From assembly GCA_031254105.1 (NCBI GenBank), contig JAIRVB010000011.1, forward strand, positions 41,410 through 105,409: 64,000 bases of DNA, in the 5' to 3' direction. Positions 28,256 to 37,260 of the stretch are shown piece by piece. The stretch comes from Chitinispirillales bacterium. Lineage in GTDB: Bacteria > Fibrobacterota > Chitinivibrionia > Chitinivibrionales > Chitinispirillaceae. Each line of letters begins with the position of its first letter. The first letter of the stretch is position 1. Both the position numbers and the translations under genes were made by a program. The notes beneath the pieces are model-generated. The model was not told the DNA's origin, searched no databases, and worked only from the letters and a program-made list of their open reading frames with translations.

Positions 28256-28553
28256 GTAGTGATTATATGGGCGCAGGGGGGGGCAGCTGCGGCCGTGCAT
28301 GGAACAAAACCGCAGGGGCGATTCTGTTCGCCTCGCATATTACATGCGGCGCGGACGAGCAGTATCCGTACATAAACCGTCATTCCCGCGAAGGCGGTGA
28401 TCCATCGTTCTTTATTTATCTTGTTTTTCCCCACAACCCACTGCTCACTATGTATTTTTCAGTTAGTGATTGTTGCTGTGCATGTATTCATGCGTCTTGA
28501 TAATCACATTAAAAAAAATAAAAACATGCATAACGATAATCATTACTAAAAAA
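28256..28553. other. Repeat-rich spacer
   Basis: No gene. It contains a CGCAGGGGCG palindrome (GGGGCGA, 5 bases, TTCGCCT, from 28315), a REP-type CATTCCCGCGAAGGCGGTGA segment (28381-28400) and two tandem copies of the ATAATCA/A-tract motif (28491-28518 and 28527-28556), plus a third in opposite orientation at its left edge (28252-28276). Confidence 0.55.
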
Positions 28554-29033
28554 ATGCTTATACAGGTTGAAATCACATCATTTGCAGTTGATCCCAATAG
28601 AAGCATTCCGCTTATTATTCTGAGGGAGCTTGCGGGTAATCGCTCTATAGCTGTTCCGATAGGCCCTCTTGAGGCAAGCGCCATAGCGATGCATTCTCTT
28701 CAGGTGCAGACCGACAAGCCTCTTACTATTGATTTGGTGAAGATTACAATCGAGCAGTTGGGAGCCTCGCTTCTGAGAGCTGTCATAAGCGATGTGCAGG
28801 AGCAGCAGTTTACTGCCGTTCTCCAGATTCAGGCGGGTTCTTCAGTTAAAGTAATTGAGAGCAGGCCCTGTGACGCGATAGGTCTGGCGCTTAGATGCAA
28901 TTGTCCTATATTTGTAAAAGATACAGTTTTTGCAAAAGTTAATTCTGATGATGAACTCTCTGAACAGGAGAATCTGCGGAAACATATCAAGTCAATTGAT
29001 ACTGTTGAATTCGGCAGATTTGTTTTGGAGTGA
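28554..29033 (+). CDS. Bifunctional nuclease family (DUF151) protein
   Basis: About 159 residues. The DUF151 core is clear: VPIGPLEASAIAMHSLQ, a central beta-rich part and the conserved SRPCDAIGLALRCNCPIFV motif. Family members such as the plant BFN have been reported to have nuclease activity; the bacterial role is not settled. The ATG at 28554 is directly preceded by the A-tract of an ATAATCA motif instead of a Shine-Dalgarno; an upstream extension to 28470 would translate that repeat and is rejected. Confidence 0.8.
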   Translation: MLIQVEITSFAVDPNRSIPLIILRELAGNRSIAVPIGPLEASAIAMHSLQVQTDKPLTIDLVKITIEQLGASLLRAVISDVQEQQFTAVLQIQAGSSVKVIESRPCDAIGLALRCNCPIFVKDTVFAKVNSDDELSEQENLRKHIKSIDTVEFGRFVLE

Positions 29034-29041
29034 TATAGTTT

Positions 29042-29060
29042 GGGCGAGTGATCTTCGCCC
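29042..29060 (+). terminator. Possible weak terminator hairpin
   Basis: GGGCGA (29042-29047) and TCGCCC (29055-29060) form a 6-bp stem with a 7-base loop 8 bp past the DUF151 stop, followed by GTATTTAATTTT. Confidence 0.4.
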
Positions 29061-29172
29061 GTATTTAATTTTAAATATCGAATATTGGGGCGAATAAGAT
29101 TAGCTCGTACTTAATATCTAAAGAATATATTATGATGCCGTAGAATCCGGAGATCCGTTTTGGAGTGAAACT

Positions 29173-30984
29173 ATGTCTATACTAAAAAGAGTTTTTTTGT
29201 CGCTTGGAATTTTAAGCGTTGCTGCGGGAAATGTATTAGCTGCTGATGATGGCGGATCACCGCTTTTTAAGAGGGCGAGAGATTTTTACGCGGCCGGGCA
29301 GTATGATTCGACAATAGTCATCATTCGGGAGCATTTAAGGAGGAATGGCCGTGATCCTGAGTCATTAACGTTAGTGCCGCTTATCTCCGAAGCTTATATA
29401 CGCAAAGGGGAGTATACGCAGTTTCGCCGTCTTGCCGATATGTACCGCCAGAAGTTTCCGGAAGCTCCGTTTACCGCGCGTCTATATTATCTTGATGGTA
29501 TGGCGTACGCAAAGGAGGAGAAGCATACCCAGGCGCTCATGGCTTTTTCCAGGGCGCTTGAGACTGGAGTTTCCGCCGAACTTTTTAATCTTACACTATC
29601 TAATACAGAGCATGTGTGCGGCCGTACGCTTAGTGTAGAAGAACTCTCATCTTTATCAAACAAGGCTGAACTTCACGGGGCGATGCTTGAAATTGTAAGA
29701 TTCTGGGAGGTGCGAAAGCTTGCCTCTGCGGGTCAGGTGGTACGGGCGCAAAACGGCGCTGAGGAGTTTAGAAAACTTTATCCCCGTTCCCGCTACATTG
29801 AACAGATAAAGGATCTTTTCGTCCGCAATAAGGAACAGAAAAGAAGCGCCGCGGTACAGGTAGGTATGCTTGCTCCGCTCAGCGGCGACAACGCAGATAT
29901 CGGTAAAATGGTTTTACAGGGAGCGAAGCTTGCGTTTGACAATTATAATTCACGTACTCAAAATCCTCTTAAGCTCATTGTCTACGATACAAAGGGTAGT
30001 CCGGTAGAAACCGCGCGCAGGTCAAAAGACCTTATGCTCAAAGATCAGGCCCCGCTGTGTATCGGACCTGTTCTTTCAAACACCGCGACTGTGAGCGCGG
30101 CGATGTTTGCCGATAAAGATATTGTAATGATCTCTCCTACCGCAAACGAAAACGGGATCTCCTCCATTGGAGATAACATCTTTCAGATGAACGTAACGGT
30201 AGGTTCCATAGCGCAGAAGCTTGCCCGGTACAGCCTTGATAATCTCAACATCCGTGAATTTGCGATTATCGCTCCTGCCAATAGCTTTGGCTTTGCCATG
30301 TCTGAGGCGTTTAAGGAGGAGCTTGGCAGACGCAATATTGAGGTAGTGTTTGAGGAATACTTCAGCGACGGGATGCACGATTTTAGCCCTATACTCAGGC
30401 AGCTTCGCCATATGCTTTTGTGCCGCCATTTGGAAAAACTTGCCGCGGACCGCGGCAATTTGCAGAAGATAACGCAGATCTCCAGGGCTGACAGTATCAG
30501 ATATGCCGACTCAACACTTGCCGTAGGCGGACTTTTTATGCCTCTCAGCGCGGATGATGTTGTAAAGCTCGCTCCGCAGGCGGTATTTCACAGAATCCGC
30601 ACTCAGATGCTTGGAGCTGGAGGATGGAATGACAAGAGCGTTCCCCGTGAAGGGAAACGCTATGTTAATAACGCGATAATCGCCACAGGCTTTCAGCCTG
30701 ACTACACAACCGCGGTGTGGAATGAGTTTGACGCGGCTTATAAGGCGCATTATAATGAAGAACCAAACAGTATTGCCGCCCTCGGTTATGACGCGGCGAA
30801 GCTTGTCATTAAAGCTGTTGAGGAGACAGGCGGAACAGATGCCGCTAAGTTGAAAAAAGCGTTAAGCGGGGTGAATGGCTATAGCGGACTTTCCGGTATT
30901 ATCTCTTTTGATCCGGCCACAGGCTCAAACAGTGAGGCGATAATAATGAAAATCACTGAAAGCGGTTTTTTGCGGGTACAATAG
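29173..30984 (+). CDS. Periplasmic-binding-fold protein with N-terminal TPR-like domain
   Basis: A 603-residue exported protein: signal peptide to about residue 24 (NVLAA), about 200 residues of TPR-like helices, then a type I periplasmic binding fold starting VGMLAPLSGDNADIGK and including GPVLSNTATVSAAMFADK and MISPTANENG. The arrangement recalls LpoA (TPR plus binding-protein-like domain, an activator of penicillin-binding protein 1a), but branched-chain amino-acid receptor-like proteins are an alternative. No transporter genes are adjacent, which favours a sensing or activator role. The next genes, ftsX and envC-like, are cell-wall related. Confidence 0.75.
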   Translation: MSILKRVFLSLGILSVAAGNVLAADDGGSPLFKRARDFYAAGQYDSTIVIIREHLRRNGRDPESLTLVPLISEAYIRKGEYTQFRRLADMYRQKFPEAPFTARLYYLDGMAYAKEEKHTQALMAFSRALETGVSAELFNLTLSNTEHVCGRTLSVEELSSLSNKAELHGAMLEIVRFWEVRKLASAGQVVRAQNGAEEFRKLYPRSRYIEQIKDLFVRNKEQKRSAAVQVGMLAPLSGDNADIGKMVLQGAKLAFDNYNSRTQNPLKLIVYDTKGSPVETARRSKDLMLKDQAPLCIGPVLSNTATVSAAMFADKDIVMISPTANENGISSIGDNIFQMNVTVGSIAQKLARYSLDNLNIREFAIIAPANSFGFAMSEAFKEELGRRNIEVVFEEYFSDGMHDFSPILRQLRHMLLCRHLEKLAADRGNLQKITQISRADSIRYADSTLAVGGLFMPLSADDVVKLAPQAVFHRIRTQMLGAGGWNDKSVPREGKRYVNNAIIATGFQPDYTTAVWNEFDAAYKAHYNEEPNSIAALGYDAAKLVIKAVEETGGTDAAKLKKALSGVNGYSGLSGIISFDPATGSNSEAIIMKITESGFLRVQ

Positions 30985-30998
30985 AAATTTTATATAAC

Positions 30999-31127
30999 GC
31001 CGAAATAAAATGTCCGAATGCAGAAATGGGGAGAAGAACTATAGCAATGGATCTCCGCCTTCGCGGGGGTGATGTTCACTAAGCGTTCGGGGATGAATGG
31101 ATGGTTCTATTTTTTATTTCTGTATTA
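30999..31127. repeat. TGCAGAAATA-family element between two genes
   Basis: GAAATAAAATGTCCGAATGC followed by AGAAAT (31002-31027) is matched by an inverted, imperfect TTTTATTTCTGTATT (31111-31125). The first 26 bases equal, in inverse orientation, part of the copy near 59128-59155. Between the two arms is a REP-like CTCCGCCTTCGCGGGGGTGA segment. Confidence 0.55.
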
Positions 31128-31143
31128 ACCAAACGGTCTATCT

Positions 31144-31995
31144 ATGAGAAAGTTGCTATATTTCCTCGTTGAAGCTGTAAGAGGGTTTTATCAGGCTAAA
31201 CTGATGACCTTTGTTTCTATAATGACCATCACGGCTACTCTTTTTCTTATCTGCTGCGCGTTTATCGGTTTGATGAATATTGACGAAATGCTCAGACGCA
31301 GCGGGGAGCAGGCGGATATCGTGGTATATCTTACGGATAACGCTTCACTTGACGCGTTTATTCAGGCAAAACTTATTGACACTTTAAAAAATATGCCTGA
31401 GGTAAAAAATGTGGAATTTGTAAGTAAAGACAGCGCATGGGTGAGGTTCGAAAAGCTGTACGGCAGAGAGATGCTTGAGGCTGTTGATGAAAACCCGTTT
31501 ACCGCTTCTTTTGACATATCATTATACGAAAGCGGCCAGTCCGGTGGTGCCGCGCACCTGTTACAGGAGAAGCTTTCCGCCTTAAGCGGTGTAGAATCTG
31601 TCCGCTATTCAAGGGAGTGGCTTGATTATATTAAAAAAATGCGCGACCGTTTTTATATTATTTCGGTGGTGGCCGCGGTTGTGATATTTCTTGCCCTGCA
31701 CTCTATTATCTCTAACACAATTAAGCTTACAATCTACGCTCGTAAAGACCTTGTAAGAAATATGCATTATGTGGGCGCGACAGATCTTTTCATAAAGATG
31801 CCGTTTCTGCTTGAAGGGATGCTTCAGGGGCTTATCGGCAGCTTACTTTGTATATGTCTGATGTTCAGCGCAAAATTTCTGCTTACTAATCTTTCCATAA
31901 ACTGGTATTTCTCCTACTTGCCGTTTATTATTGTGATAGGGGTATTTTTCGGGTGGCTCGGAAGCAAACTCGCTGTTCGCAAATTTTTAGTTTAA
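31144..31995 (+). CDS. ftsX: Cell-division protein FtsX-like permease
   Basis: A 283-residue protein with a short cytoplasmic N-terminus, one TM helix, a periplasmic loop of about 115 residues (including the conserved KNVEFVSKDSAW block) and three TM helices at the end. This is the FtsX topology; FtsX transmits ATP-driven motion of FtsE to periplasmic amidase activators during division. FtsE is usually the gene before ftsX but is not present here; the upstream gene is the binding-fold protein. The 3' end overlaps the next gene, the usual partner. Confidence 0.85.
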   Translation: MRKLLYFLVEAVRGFYQAKLMTFVSIMTITATLFLICCAFIGLMNIDEMLRRSGEQADIVVYLTDNASLDAFIQAKLIDTLKNMPEVKNVEFVSKDSAWVRFEKLYGREMLEAVDENPFTASFDISLYESGQSGGAAHLLQEKLSALSGVESVRYSREWLDYIKKMRDRFYIISVVAAVVIFLALHSIISNTIKLTIYARKDLVRNMHYVGATDLFIKMPFLLEGMLQGLIGSLLCICLMFSAKFLLTNLSINWYFSYLPFIIVIGVFFGWLGSKLAVRKFLV

Positions 31996-33173
31996 TCATT
32001 ATATCCGCTTTTTTACTTCCCTTGCAGCTTTTTGCTCAGAGGGGAAAGAGCGCGGAGAGCGCTGTAACTATTGTCGAAAGAGAGATTAAACAGAGGCAGG
32101 GAGCGCTTGATTCCGTAAAGACAGAGCTTGAGAAAGGGAGAACTATACTCAAGGAGCTCCAAAAAGAGGAGGGCAATTACTTAAGCCGTTTGGAGCGGCT
32201 TGAAAGAAATATCTCTGTTTCAAGCGTATATATAGGAATTGTGCAGCGTCAGATTGATACAACGGAACAGCTGCTTGTAATATTGAATGATTCTCTTGGT
32301 AAAGCTGAAAAAGAGCTGCTAACGGCCAGAGAACTTATGAAACGGCGGCTGCGCAGCGCTTATATGACAGGTGAGGAGAGCCGTTTGCAAATGATTCTTA
32401 CGGCAAAAAGCCCCGTTGAGTTTCTTCACCGCATCCGTTTTTTTCAGGATCTTAACAGCTACGATAAACGGCTTGCCGAATCTATCCGCCGTAGCATTAT
32501 ATCGGTAAGCGGCCAAAGAGCCGTTCAGGAAAAGAGCAAACAGGAGCTTGAAAAGCTGTTTGCGGACCGCAAAAAAGAGCAGCAGACACTGCTAAGTGAA
32601 GAAGCGTCAAGACGCACTGTGCTTGAAGATATCCGCACCAAAAAAAGTTCCTACGCGGCTATGGTAGCGGAGCTTGAACAGGCGCAGCGGGAACTTGACG
32701 CTATTGTGAATGTTCTTACAGACAGAAGAAAAAAAGCCAAAGAGGATGAAGAACGAAGGGCGCTTATAGCTTTTGAAAAGAGAAAAGGGAAGCTTGCCTG
32801 GCCTGTAACCGGTAGTATTATAAGTAAGTTTGGCAGAGTGGTTCATCCTGTTTATCAAACGGTTATTATGAACGATGGTATCGATATCGCCGCAAAGAAG
32901 GGCGCGCCTGTAAAAAGCGTGGCTCCGGGAAGCGTAGCGCATGTAGGTTCTATGCGGGGGCTGGGGCGGCTTGTTATTGTAGATCACAGCGGCGGTTTTA
33001 TGACAATCTACGCTCACCTTGATGAAATATCTGTTATCAGAGATCAAGAGGTGGCTCTTGGAGCGGAACTTGGAAAGGTTGGGGAAACCGGCACCGCAGG
33101 CGGAGCCAAGCTGCAGTTTCAGATACGGAAAGCGGCGGAGACGCTTAATCCGGAGGAGTGGCTTGAAAGGTAA
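31953..33173 (+). CDS. EnvC-like amidase activator with degenerate LytM/M23 domain
   Basis: 406 residues: signal peptide (hydrophobic to LFAQ, about residue 29), a coiled coil of about 220 residues (long KELQKEEGNYLSRLE and QRELDAIVNVL heptads) and a C-terminal M23 fold (from about 285). The zinc motif HxxxD reads NDGID (Asn 307 in place of His; Asp 311 kept), and HxH becomes KLQ (Lys 386, Gln 388). The domain is therefore probably not a hydrolase but, as in EnvC, an activator of amidases gated by FtsX. The GTG start at 31953 lies 43 bp inside ftsX, implying coupled expression. Confidence 0.85.
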   Translation: MARKQTRCSQIFSLIIISAFLLPLQLFAQRGKSAESAVTIVEREIKQRQGALDSVKTELEKGRTILKELQKEEGNYLSRLERLERNISVSSVYIGIVQRQIDTTEQLLVILNDSLGKAEKELLTARELMKRRLRSAYMTGEESRLQMILTAKSPVEFLHRIRFFQDLNSYDKRLAESIRRSIISVSGQRAVQEKSKQELEKLFADRKKEQQTLLSEEASRRTVLEDIRTKKSSYAAMVAELEQAQRELDAIVNVLTDRRKKAKEDEERRALIAFEKRKGKLAWPVTGSIISKFGRVVHPVYQTVIMNDGIDIAAKKGAPVKSVAPGSVAHVGSMRGLGRLVIVDHSGGFMTIYAHLDEISVIRDQEVALGAELGKVGETGTAGGAKLQFQIRKAAETLNPEEWLER

Positions 33174-33187
33174 CTGCGTTTCGCTAA

Positions 33188-33445
33188 ACGCGCGTTGCGT
33201 CAAAGAAAGATGTAACCTGCTGTTGGGATGGTACTGATGAGTTTGGTTTTTCGGCTTTGCCCGGAGGCTTCCGCAGCGCCAATGGGGCGTTCGGCCTTAT
33301 TGGTACGGATGGCCACTGGTGGACGGCTGTGGAGTACTCGGACGCTAACGCGTACTGCCGGTACATGGGTTCGGGTGTCCAGAACGTAAACAAGTACAGC
33401 AGCGATAAGGGCTGCGGCCTCTCGGTACTCTGCGCCCAGGACTAA
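33188..33445 (+). pseudogene. FISUMP domain remnant (Fibrobacter major paralogous domain)
   Basis: The frame reads TCCWDGTDEFGFSALPGGF, then an aromatic centre GHWWTAVEYSDANAYCRYM and the typical end GLSVLCAQD. This is the C-terminal part of the FISUMP domain, a Cys- and Trp-rich surface domain amplified in Fibrobacter. A TAA lies just upstream (33185), no start or signal precedes it and most of the domain is missing, so it is a relic. It is the best taxonomic clue in the window. Confidence 0.75.
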
Positions 33446-33911
33446 GCAGATATCTGATAGCGTCGCAATCAGATGCCTGCCGGATCAAGGCGCGTTTTTT
33501 GCGGCCTAATCTGCCAGGGTGCGCTATCGGCTTACGCTTGTTTTGTCAACCCGCCGTAAGGCGGTCACAAGTAATGAAACTTTTTTGATTTAATATTATT
33601 TACACATATTAAAACTTAAAATATTTATTATAATTCAACTTCAAATAGATGTCTGAATGCAGAAATAAAAGATCAGATCACCTCATTTCTATATTTCTAT
33701 AATTTGAGGCAGTGTCAATATTTTTGCATTAATAAGTTCTTTTTCAAGTTGAATGATTATATAATATACAAATTACAAATATCGCCCGCAAATCACGAAT
33801 CTGTAAATATTATGGTATGGATGGATACAACCTATGTTGCATACCAGCACCATATAGCAACAATATACGAGTCTGTGAGTGATCTTTCAATCAACCAAAA
33901 AACAAATGCAG
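33446..33911. other. Intergenic, repeat-bearing, no gene
   Basis: GC-rich palindromes near the left side (CCGCCGTAAGGCGG at 33551), then AT-rich sequence with a TGCAGAAATA copy at 33657-33668 preceded by GTCTGAA. A frame at 33704-33958 runs into the hairpin below and is not a convincing gene. Confidence 0.45.
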
Positions 33912-34012
33912 AAATAGAACGGCCGCACTGCAGAAATAAAAAATTAAAATATGATTGAATTTTTTGTTGTATAATTAAATTTTGGTATTTCTGCAGTGCG
34001 GCCGTTCTATTT
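33912..34012. repeat. 27-bp perfect inverted repeat, large hairpin
   Basis: AAATAGAACGGCCGCACTGC plus AGAAATA (33912-33938) is repeated in exact inversion at 33986-34012, with a 47-base AT-rich loop. It begins with a TGCAGAAATA unit (33908-33917) and contains a second (33929-33938). It stands just past the stop of the minus-strand XRE gene, where it could act as a terminator. Confidence 0.75.
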
Positions 34013-34022
34013 TAAAGCTGAA

Positions 34023-34385
34023 TTAACTGCAACGTTTCTTGTTTTGTATCTCCAAAAAAGTGTCAATCTGCTGCATTACGAGGCTCTGGTATTCGGAACA
34101 AAGTTCATTGAAACAGTGAAATATTTTCTCTGCTTTTTTGTCATCAGTTTTCGCATACATGTCACCCTCGCCTGTTTTGAGCCATTTTTCCGATACACCA
34201 TAAATGGCGCAAATCACTTTTATCGTTTTTTCTGTTGAAACTTTTTTACCGTTCTCAATTCCTGTAATATGGCCCTGTACAATTCCAACTTTTGCGCCAA
34301 AATCGATTTGGGTTAATCTAAGAGATTTTCTTAGCTTTCTGATGCGTTCACCAACATGTTCACCAGCACAATTACTGACAAGCAT
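34023..34385 (-). CDS. XRE-family HTH regulator
   Basis: A 120-residue DNA-binding protein. The HTH_3 fold lies at residues about 13-67: RIRKLRKSLRLTQIDFGAKV, then IVQGHITGIENGKKVS and the AIYGVSEKWLKTGEG end typical of phage-repressor-like XRE proteins. The C-terminus (about 45 residues) is helical and could dimerise. A strong AGGAGGAG lies 3 bp before the ATG. It is divergent from the FAD oxidoreductase gene (about 170 bp apart) and may regulate it or itself; no operator was identified. Confidence 0.85.
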   Translation of the reverse strand: MLVSNCAGEHVGERIRKLRKSLRLTQIDFGAKVGIVQGHITGIENGKKVSTEKTIKVICAIYGVSEKWLKTGEGDMYAKTDDKKAEKIFHCFNELCSEYQSLVMQQIDTFLEIQNKKRCS

Positions 34386-34553
34386 AGCTCCTCCTTTTAG
34401 ATATGAGACAAATATAAATACCTCTTAAATATAAATAATGGATTGGTAAAGTACATATAGATAGTTGATTATCTTATTATGCTCCTGCTATGGCATGTAT
34501 CTTGCATTTCAGATATATTGATTATACCACTCAATAGTCGGGAGTTGTTAGCC

Positions 34554-36104
34554 ATGAACGTATATTCTGGAAAACCATCTTATTATTATACATTGAAGCA
34601 GCCGCGTACGCCTCAAACCGTTCAATGCGATGTATGTGTTTACGGGGCTACAAGTTCAGGGGTTACGGCAGCGGTTCAGGCGGCGAGGCTTGGGCATAAG
34701 GTAGCGCTTGTGGAGTTTGGCCGTTTTATAGGAGGTATGACTACATCAGGGCTTGGAGCGACTGATACGGGGAACCGTCATGTGATAGGCGGCCTGTCCA
34801 GAGAATTTTATAAGGATGTAGGTGAGTACTACGGCACTGGGGAGCAGTGGTTTTTTGAGCCTCATGTGGCGGCAAAGGTTTATAGCAGATGGCTTGAGCA
34901 TGAGAATGTAACAATTTATCTTGAGCACCGTCTTGCGAAAGTAGAAAAAGAGGGGCAGCGTATTACAAGTTTCAGTACCGAAGATGGCGTGGAGTTTAAA
35001 GCGCGGATTTTTATAGACGCTACATATGAGGGTGATCTCATGGCAAAAGCCGGGGTTACTTACGCGGTTGGCCGTGAGGGCAATTCTATGTATGACGAAC
35101 ACTATAATGGTGTTCAGTACGGTCATCCACATCATAACTTTATCCGCTATGCTGATCCGTACAAGCGCCGGGGTGACCCATCAAGCGGTCTTGTGTATGG
35201 GGTAAGCGATAGCGTGCCAGGTGTTCAGGGTCAGGGAGATTCTCTCATTCAGGCTTATAATTTCAGGATGTGCCTTACACGCGACCATAATAATATGGTT
35301 CCGTTTGAGGAGCCTTTTGACTATCATCCGGAAAAATATGAGCTTTTGCTTCGATATATTCAGGCGGGTATGTTTGACATATTTGATCTTAACCGACCGC
35401 TTCCTAACAATAAGACCGACCATAACAACTGGGGTGCGTTTAACACCGATCACATAGGCGCAAATTACGGATGGCCGACCGGTGATTATCAGACGCGTGA
35501 AAAGATCTATCAGGATCATGTCTCTTACCAGGCGGGACTTTTTTATTTTCTTGCGACTGATAAAAGACTTCCTGAGCGCGTGCGTAATTTTTCATCGCAG
35601 TGGGGGCTTGCCGCCGATGAATTTACAGATACCTCAAGCTGGCCTCCGCAGTTATATATCCGAGAGGGCCGCAGACTGGTTTCCGATTATGTAATAACAG
35701 AGCATGATACCCTTGGGCGCTACGTATTAGAAGATTCTGTCGGGATGGCGTCTTATAAAATGGATTCTCATAACTGCAAGCGGATAGTCAAAGCGGGAAG
35801 AGCGATGAATGAGGGTAATGTAGAAGTAGCCCCGCTTGACCCGATAGCGATCCCTTTCAGGGCGGTCCGCCCTAAACGTCATGAATGCACGAATCTGCTT
35901 GTTCCGGTTTGCGTGTCGGCAAGTCATATTGCCTACGGTTCTATCAGGATGGAACCTGTTTTCATGATAACAGGACAATCCGCTGGTGTGGCAGCTCATA
36001 TGGCGCTAAAAGGAGATGGGGTTGTTCAGAATATTTCCTACAGCGATTTTGAGCGCAAACTGCGTTCCGAAGGGCAGATATTGACCGTTTCAAGGGAGAT
36101 TTAA
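34554..36104 (+). CDS. FAD-dependent oxidoreductase
   Basis: About 516 residues. An FAD-binding Rossmann start, CDVCVYGATSSGVTAAVQAARLGH, is followed by VEFGRFIGGMTTSGLGATD, the FAD-dependent oxidoreductase (PF12831-like) signature, and ends with the MEPVFMITGQSAGVAAHMAL motif. Members oxidise or reduce small hydroxy or unsaturated substrates, often in sugar or xenobiotic metabolism; many are secreted, but no signal peptide is visible here. The ATG at 34554 has GGGAG upstream; a longer frame from 34479 lacks one. Substrate unknown. Confidence 0.85.
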   Translation: MNVYSGKPSYYYTLKQPRTPQTVQCDVCVYGATSSGVTAAVQAARLGHKVALVEFGRFIGGMTTSGLGATDTGNRHVIGGLSREFYKDVGEYYGTGEQWFFEPHVAAKVYSRWLEHENVTIYLEHRLAKVEKEGQRITSFSTEDGVEFKARIFIDATYEGDLMAKAGVTYAVGREGNSMYDEHYNGVQYGHPHHNFIRYADPYKRRGDPSSGLVYGVSDSVPGVQGQGDSLIQAYNFRMCLTRDHNNMVPFEEPFDYHPEKYELLLRYIQAGMFDIFDLNRPLPNNKTDHNNWGAFNTDHIGANYGWPTGDYQTREKIYQDHVSYQAGLFYFLATDKRLPERVRNFSSQWGLAADEFTDTSSWPPQLYIREGRRLVSDYVITEHDTLGRYVLEDSVGMASYKMDSHNCKRIVKAGRAMNEGNVEVAPLDPIAIPFRAVRPKRHECTNLLVPVCVSASHIAYGSIRMEPVFMITGQSAGVAAHMALKGDGVVQNISYSDFERKLRSEGQILTVSREI

Positions 36105-36278
36105 CGCAGGGGCGCAAGCTGCGTCCCTCATCATGCGTTCGTAAATATCACAGACCTATGGTCGTATCACGCGTTAGCATCTTATAACAGAAAAATCATT
36201 ACCGAAGACGCGCTGTTTATCGCGCCCGCTAATATCATGGGCGTGTTCCCGCCAGGATTATTATATTCCCGTTTGCGG
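36105..36278. other. Convergent spacer with a CGCAGGGGCG palindrome and an unexplained coding-like stretch
   Basis: GGGGCGCA, AGC, TGCGTCCC (36112-36130) forms a strong hairpin just after the oxidoreductase stop. Downstream the plus strand stays open for about 40 codons (about 36131-36255), with a protein-like composition (NITDLWSYHALASYNRK, ITEDALFIAPANIMG), but without start, stop context or recognised family. Confidence 0.35.
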
Positions 36279-37064
36279 TTAATTCTTTTTCATGTTTTCA
36301 TGCCGGAATTCAACTGCGTCAATGATAAAATTTATACCAAGAAAGCTGTTGTATCTGTAGCCGGATATAAAAAGAGTTGGGACAAGGGTTACATTATTAT
36401 CTCTGGCTTCCTGTATCGACTGTTCAATATGTTTAGTCAGATTTGGATCATCAATAAGGATATTGAATAACCTTTTGTCAACTTTAAGGTTGTCGGCGAT
36501 AGAGTTGATCATATTCATATCGACCCGCCCCCCTCTTTGCGCCAGTGCGTGCATAAAGTCCGAAAAGCGGTTCAATTCATGCGCTGCCATCAAAGCCCTG
36601 TTCTGTTCACTGGCGGAAAATGGTTTGGAGACAAGTTTTGCTTTTCCTTTAAGCTGGCCGTTTGTTACCGCATTATGTAGATCCCTATAGGTTGTTTTGC
36701 ACATTGGGCAGGTTGCGGAGAAATACATTGCTATAATCAATGGAGATTTTGGATCGCCGACTGTCGGCCACCCTTCCGTTTTAATACTAACGGTTGTTTT
36801 TTCGGTGAGCGTTTGGTAACGGTCAAACAGCGCTTCCGCCATTCTGTCATTTGTTATCCGTCCTACGCTGTCCATCCATGTTAAAAATGTGATAAGCCGC
36901 GGCGCGATGGTACAATGAGGTTTTTGTTTAGCGCAATCCGCAATGGAGGAACCGCAGCATGACTCAACATGGAAATTTCTTTGCAATGAATCAACAAAGC
37001 TTTGCCGCTGAGCGCCGCAGAGCGCCGCACATGTCACAATAATTATTAAAACTTTTATACGCAT
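36279..37064 (-). CDS. Exported DsbA/thioredoxin-like protein
   Basis: About 261 residues with a signal peptide (hydrophobic to about residue 19, AQ cleavage). Two Cys-rich stretches near the N-terminus (ESCCGSS and IADCAKQKPHC) precede a thioredoxin-fold domain with the CPMC active site in FSATCPMCK and a cis-proline loop VTLVPTLFISG. It is likely a periplasmic thiol oxidoreductase. The extra N-terminal cysteines are unusual and could hold another disulfide or metal. The start is ATG 37064; a GTG two codons upstream is also possible. Confidence 0.75.
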   Translation of the reverse strand: MRIKVLIIIVTCAALCGAQRQSFVDSLQRNFHVESCCGSSIADCAKQKPHCTIAPRLITFLTWMDSVGRITNDRMAEALFDRYQTLTEKTTVSIKTEGWPTVGDPKSPLIIAMYFSATCPMCKTTYRDLHNAVTNGQLKGKAKLVSKPFSASEQNRALMAAHELNRFSDFMHALAQRGGRVDMNMINSIADNLKVDKRLFNILIDDPNLTKHIEQSIQEARDNNVTLVPTLFISGYRYNSFLGINFIIDAVEFRHENMKKN

Positions 37065-37260
37065 TTTCACCCGTGTTTTTCTTTCGTAGGGATAGATCCG
37101 CTCTCATTATAGAAAATTCTGTAAAAAATTGGATAGATATCAAAAATACATACGAATAGGTTTGCCAGGCAAATCCATCTCCGCATCCATCCAGGACGCG
37201 GAGAAAGTACTAATGAACATAAATCTAAAATACAAGTTGGAATGCTCCTTCCAAATTATT

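Noticed and set aside
33704..33958. 84-codon frame before the hairpin
   Set aside because: It runs into the left arm of the 27-bp inverted repeat and shows no motif.
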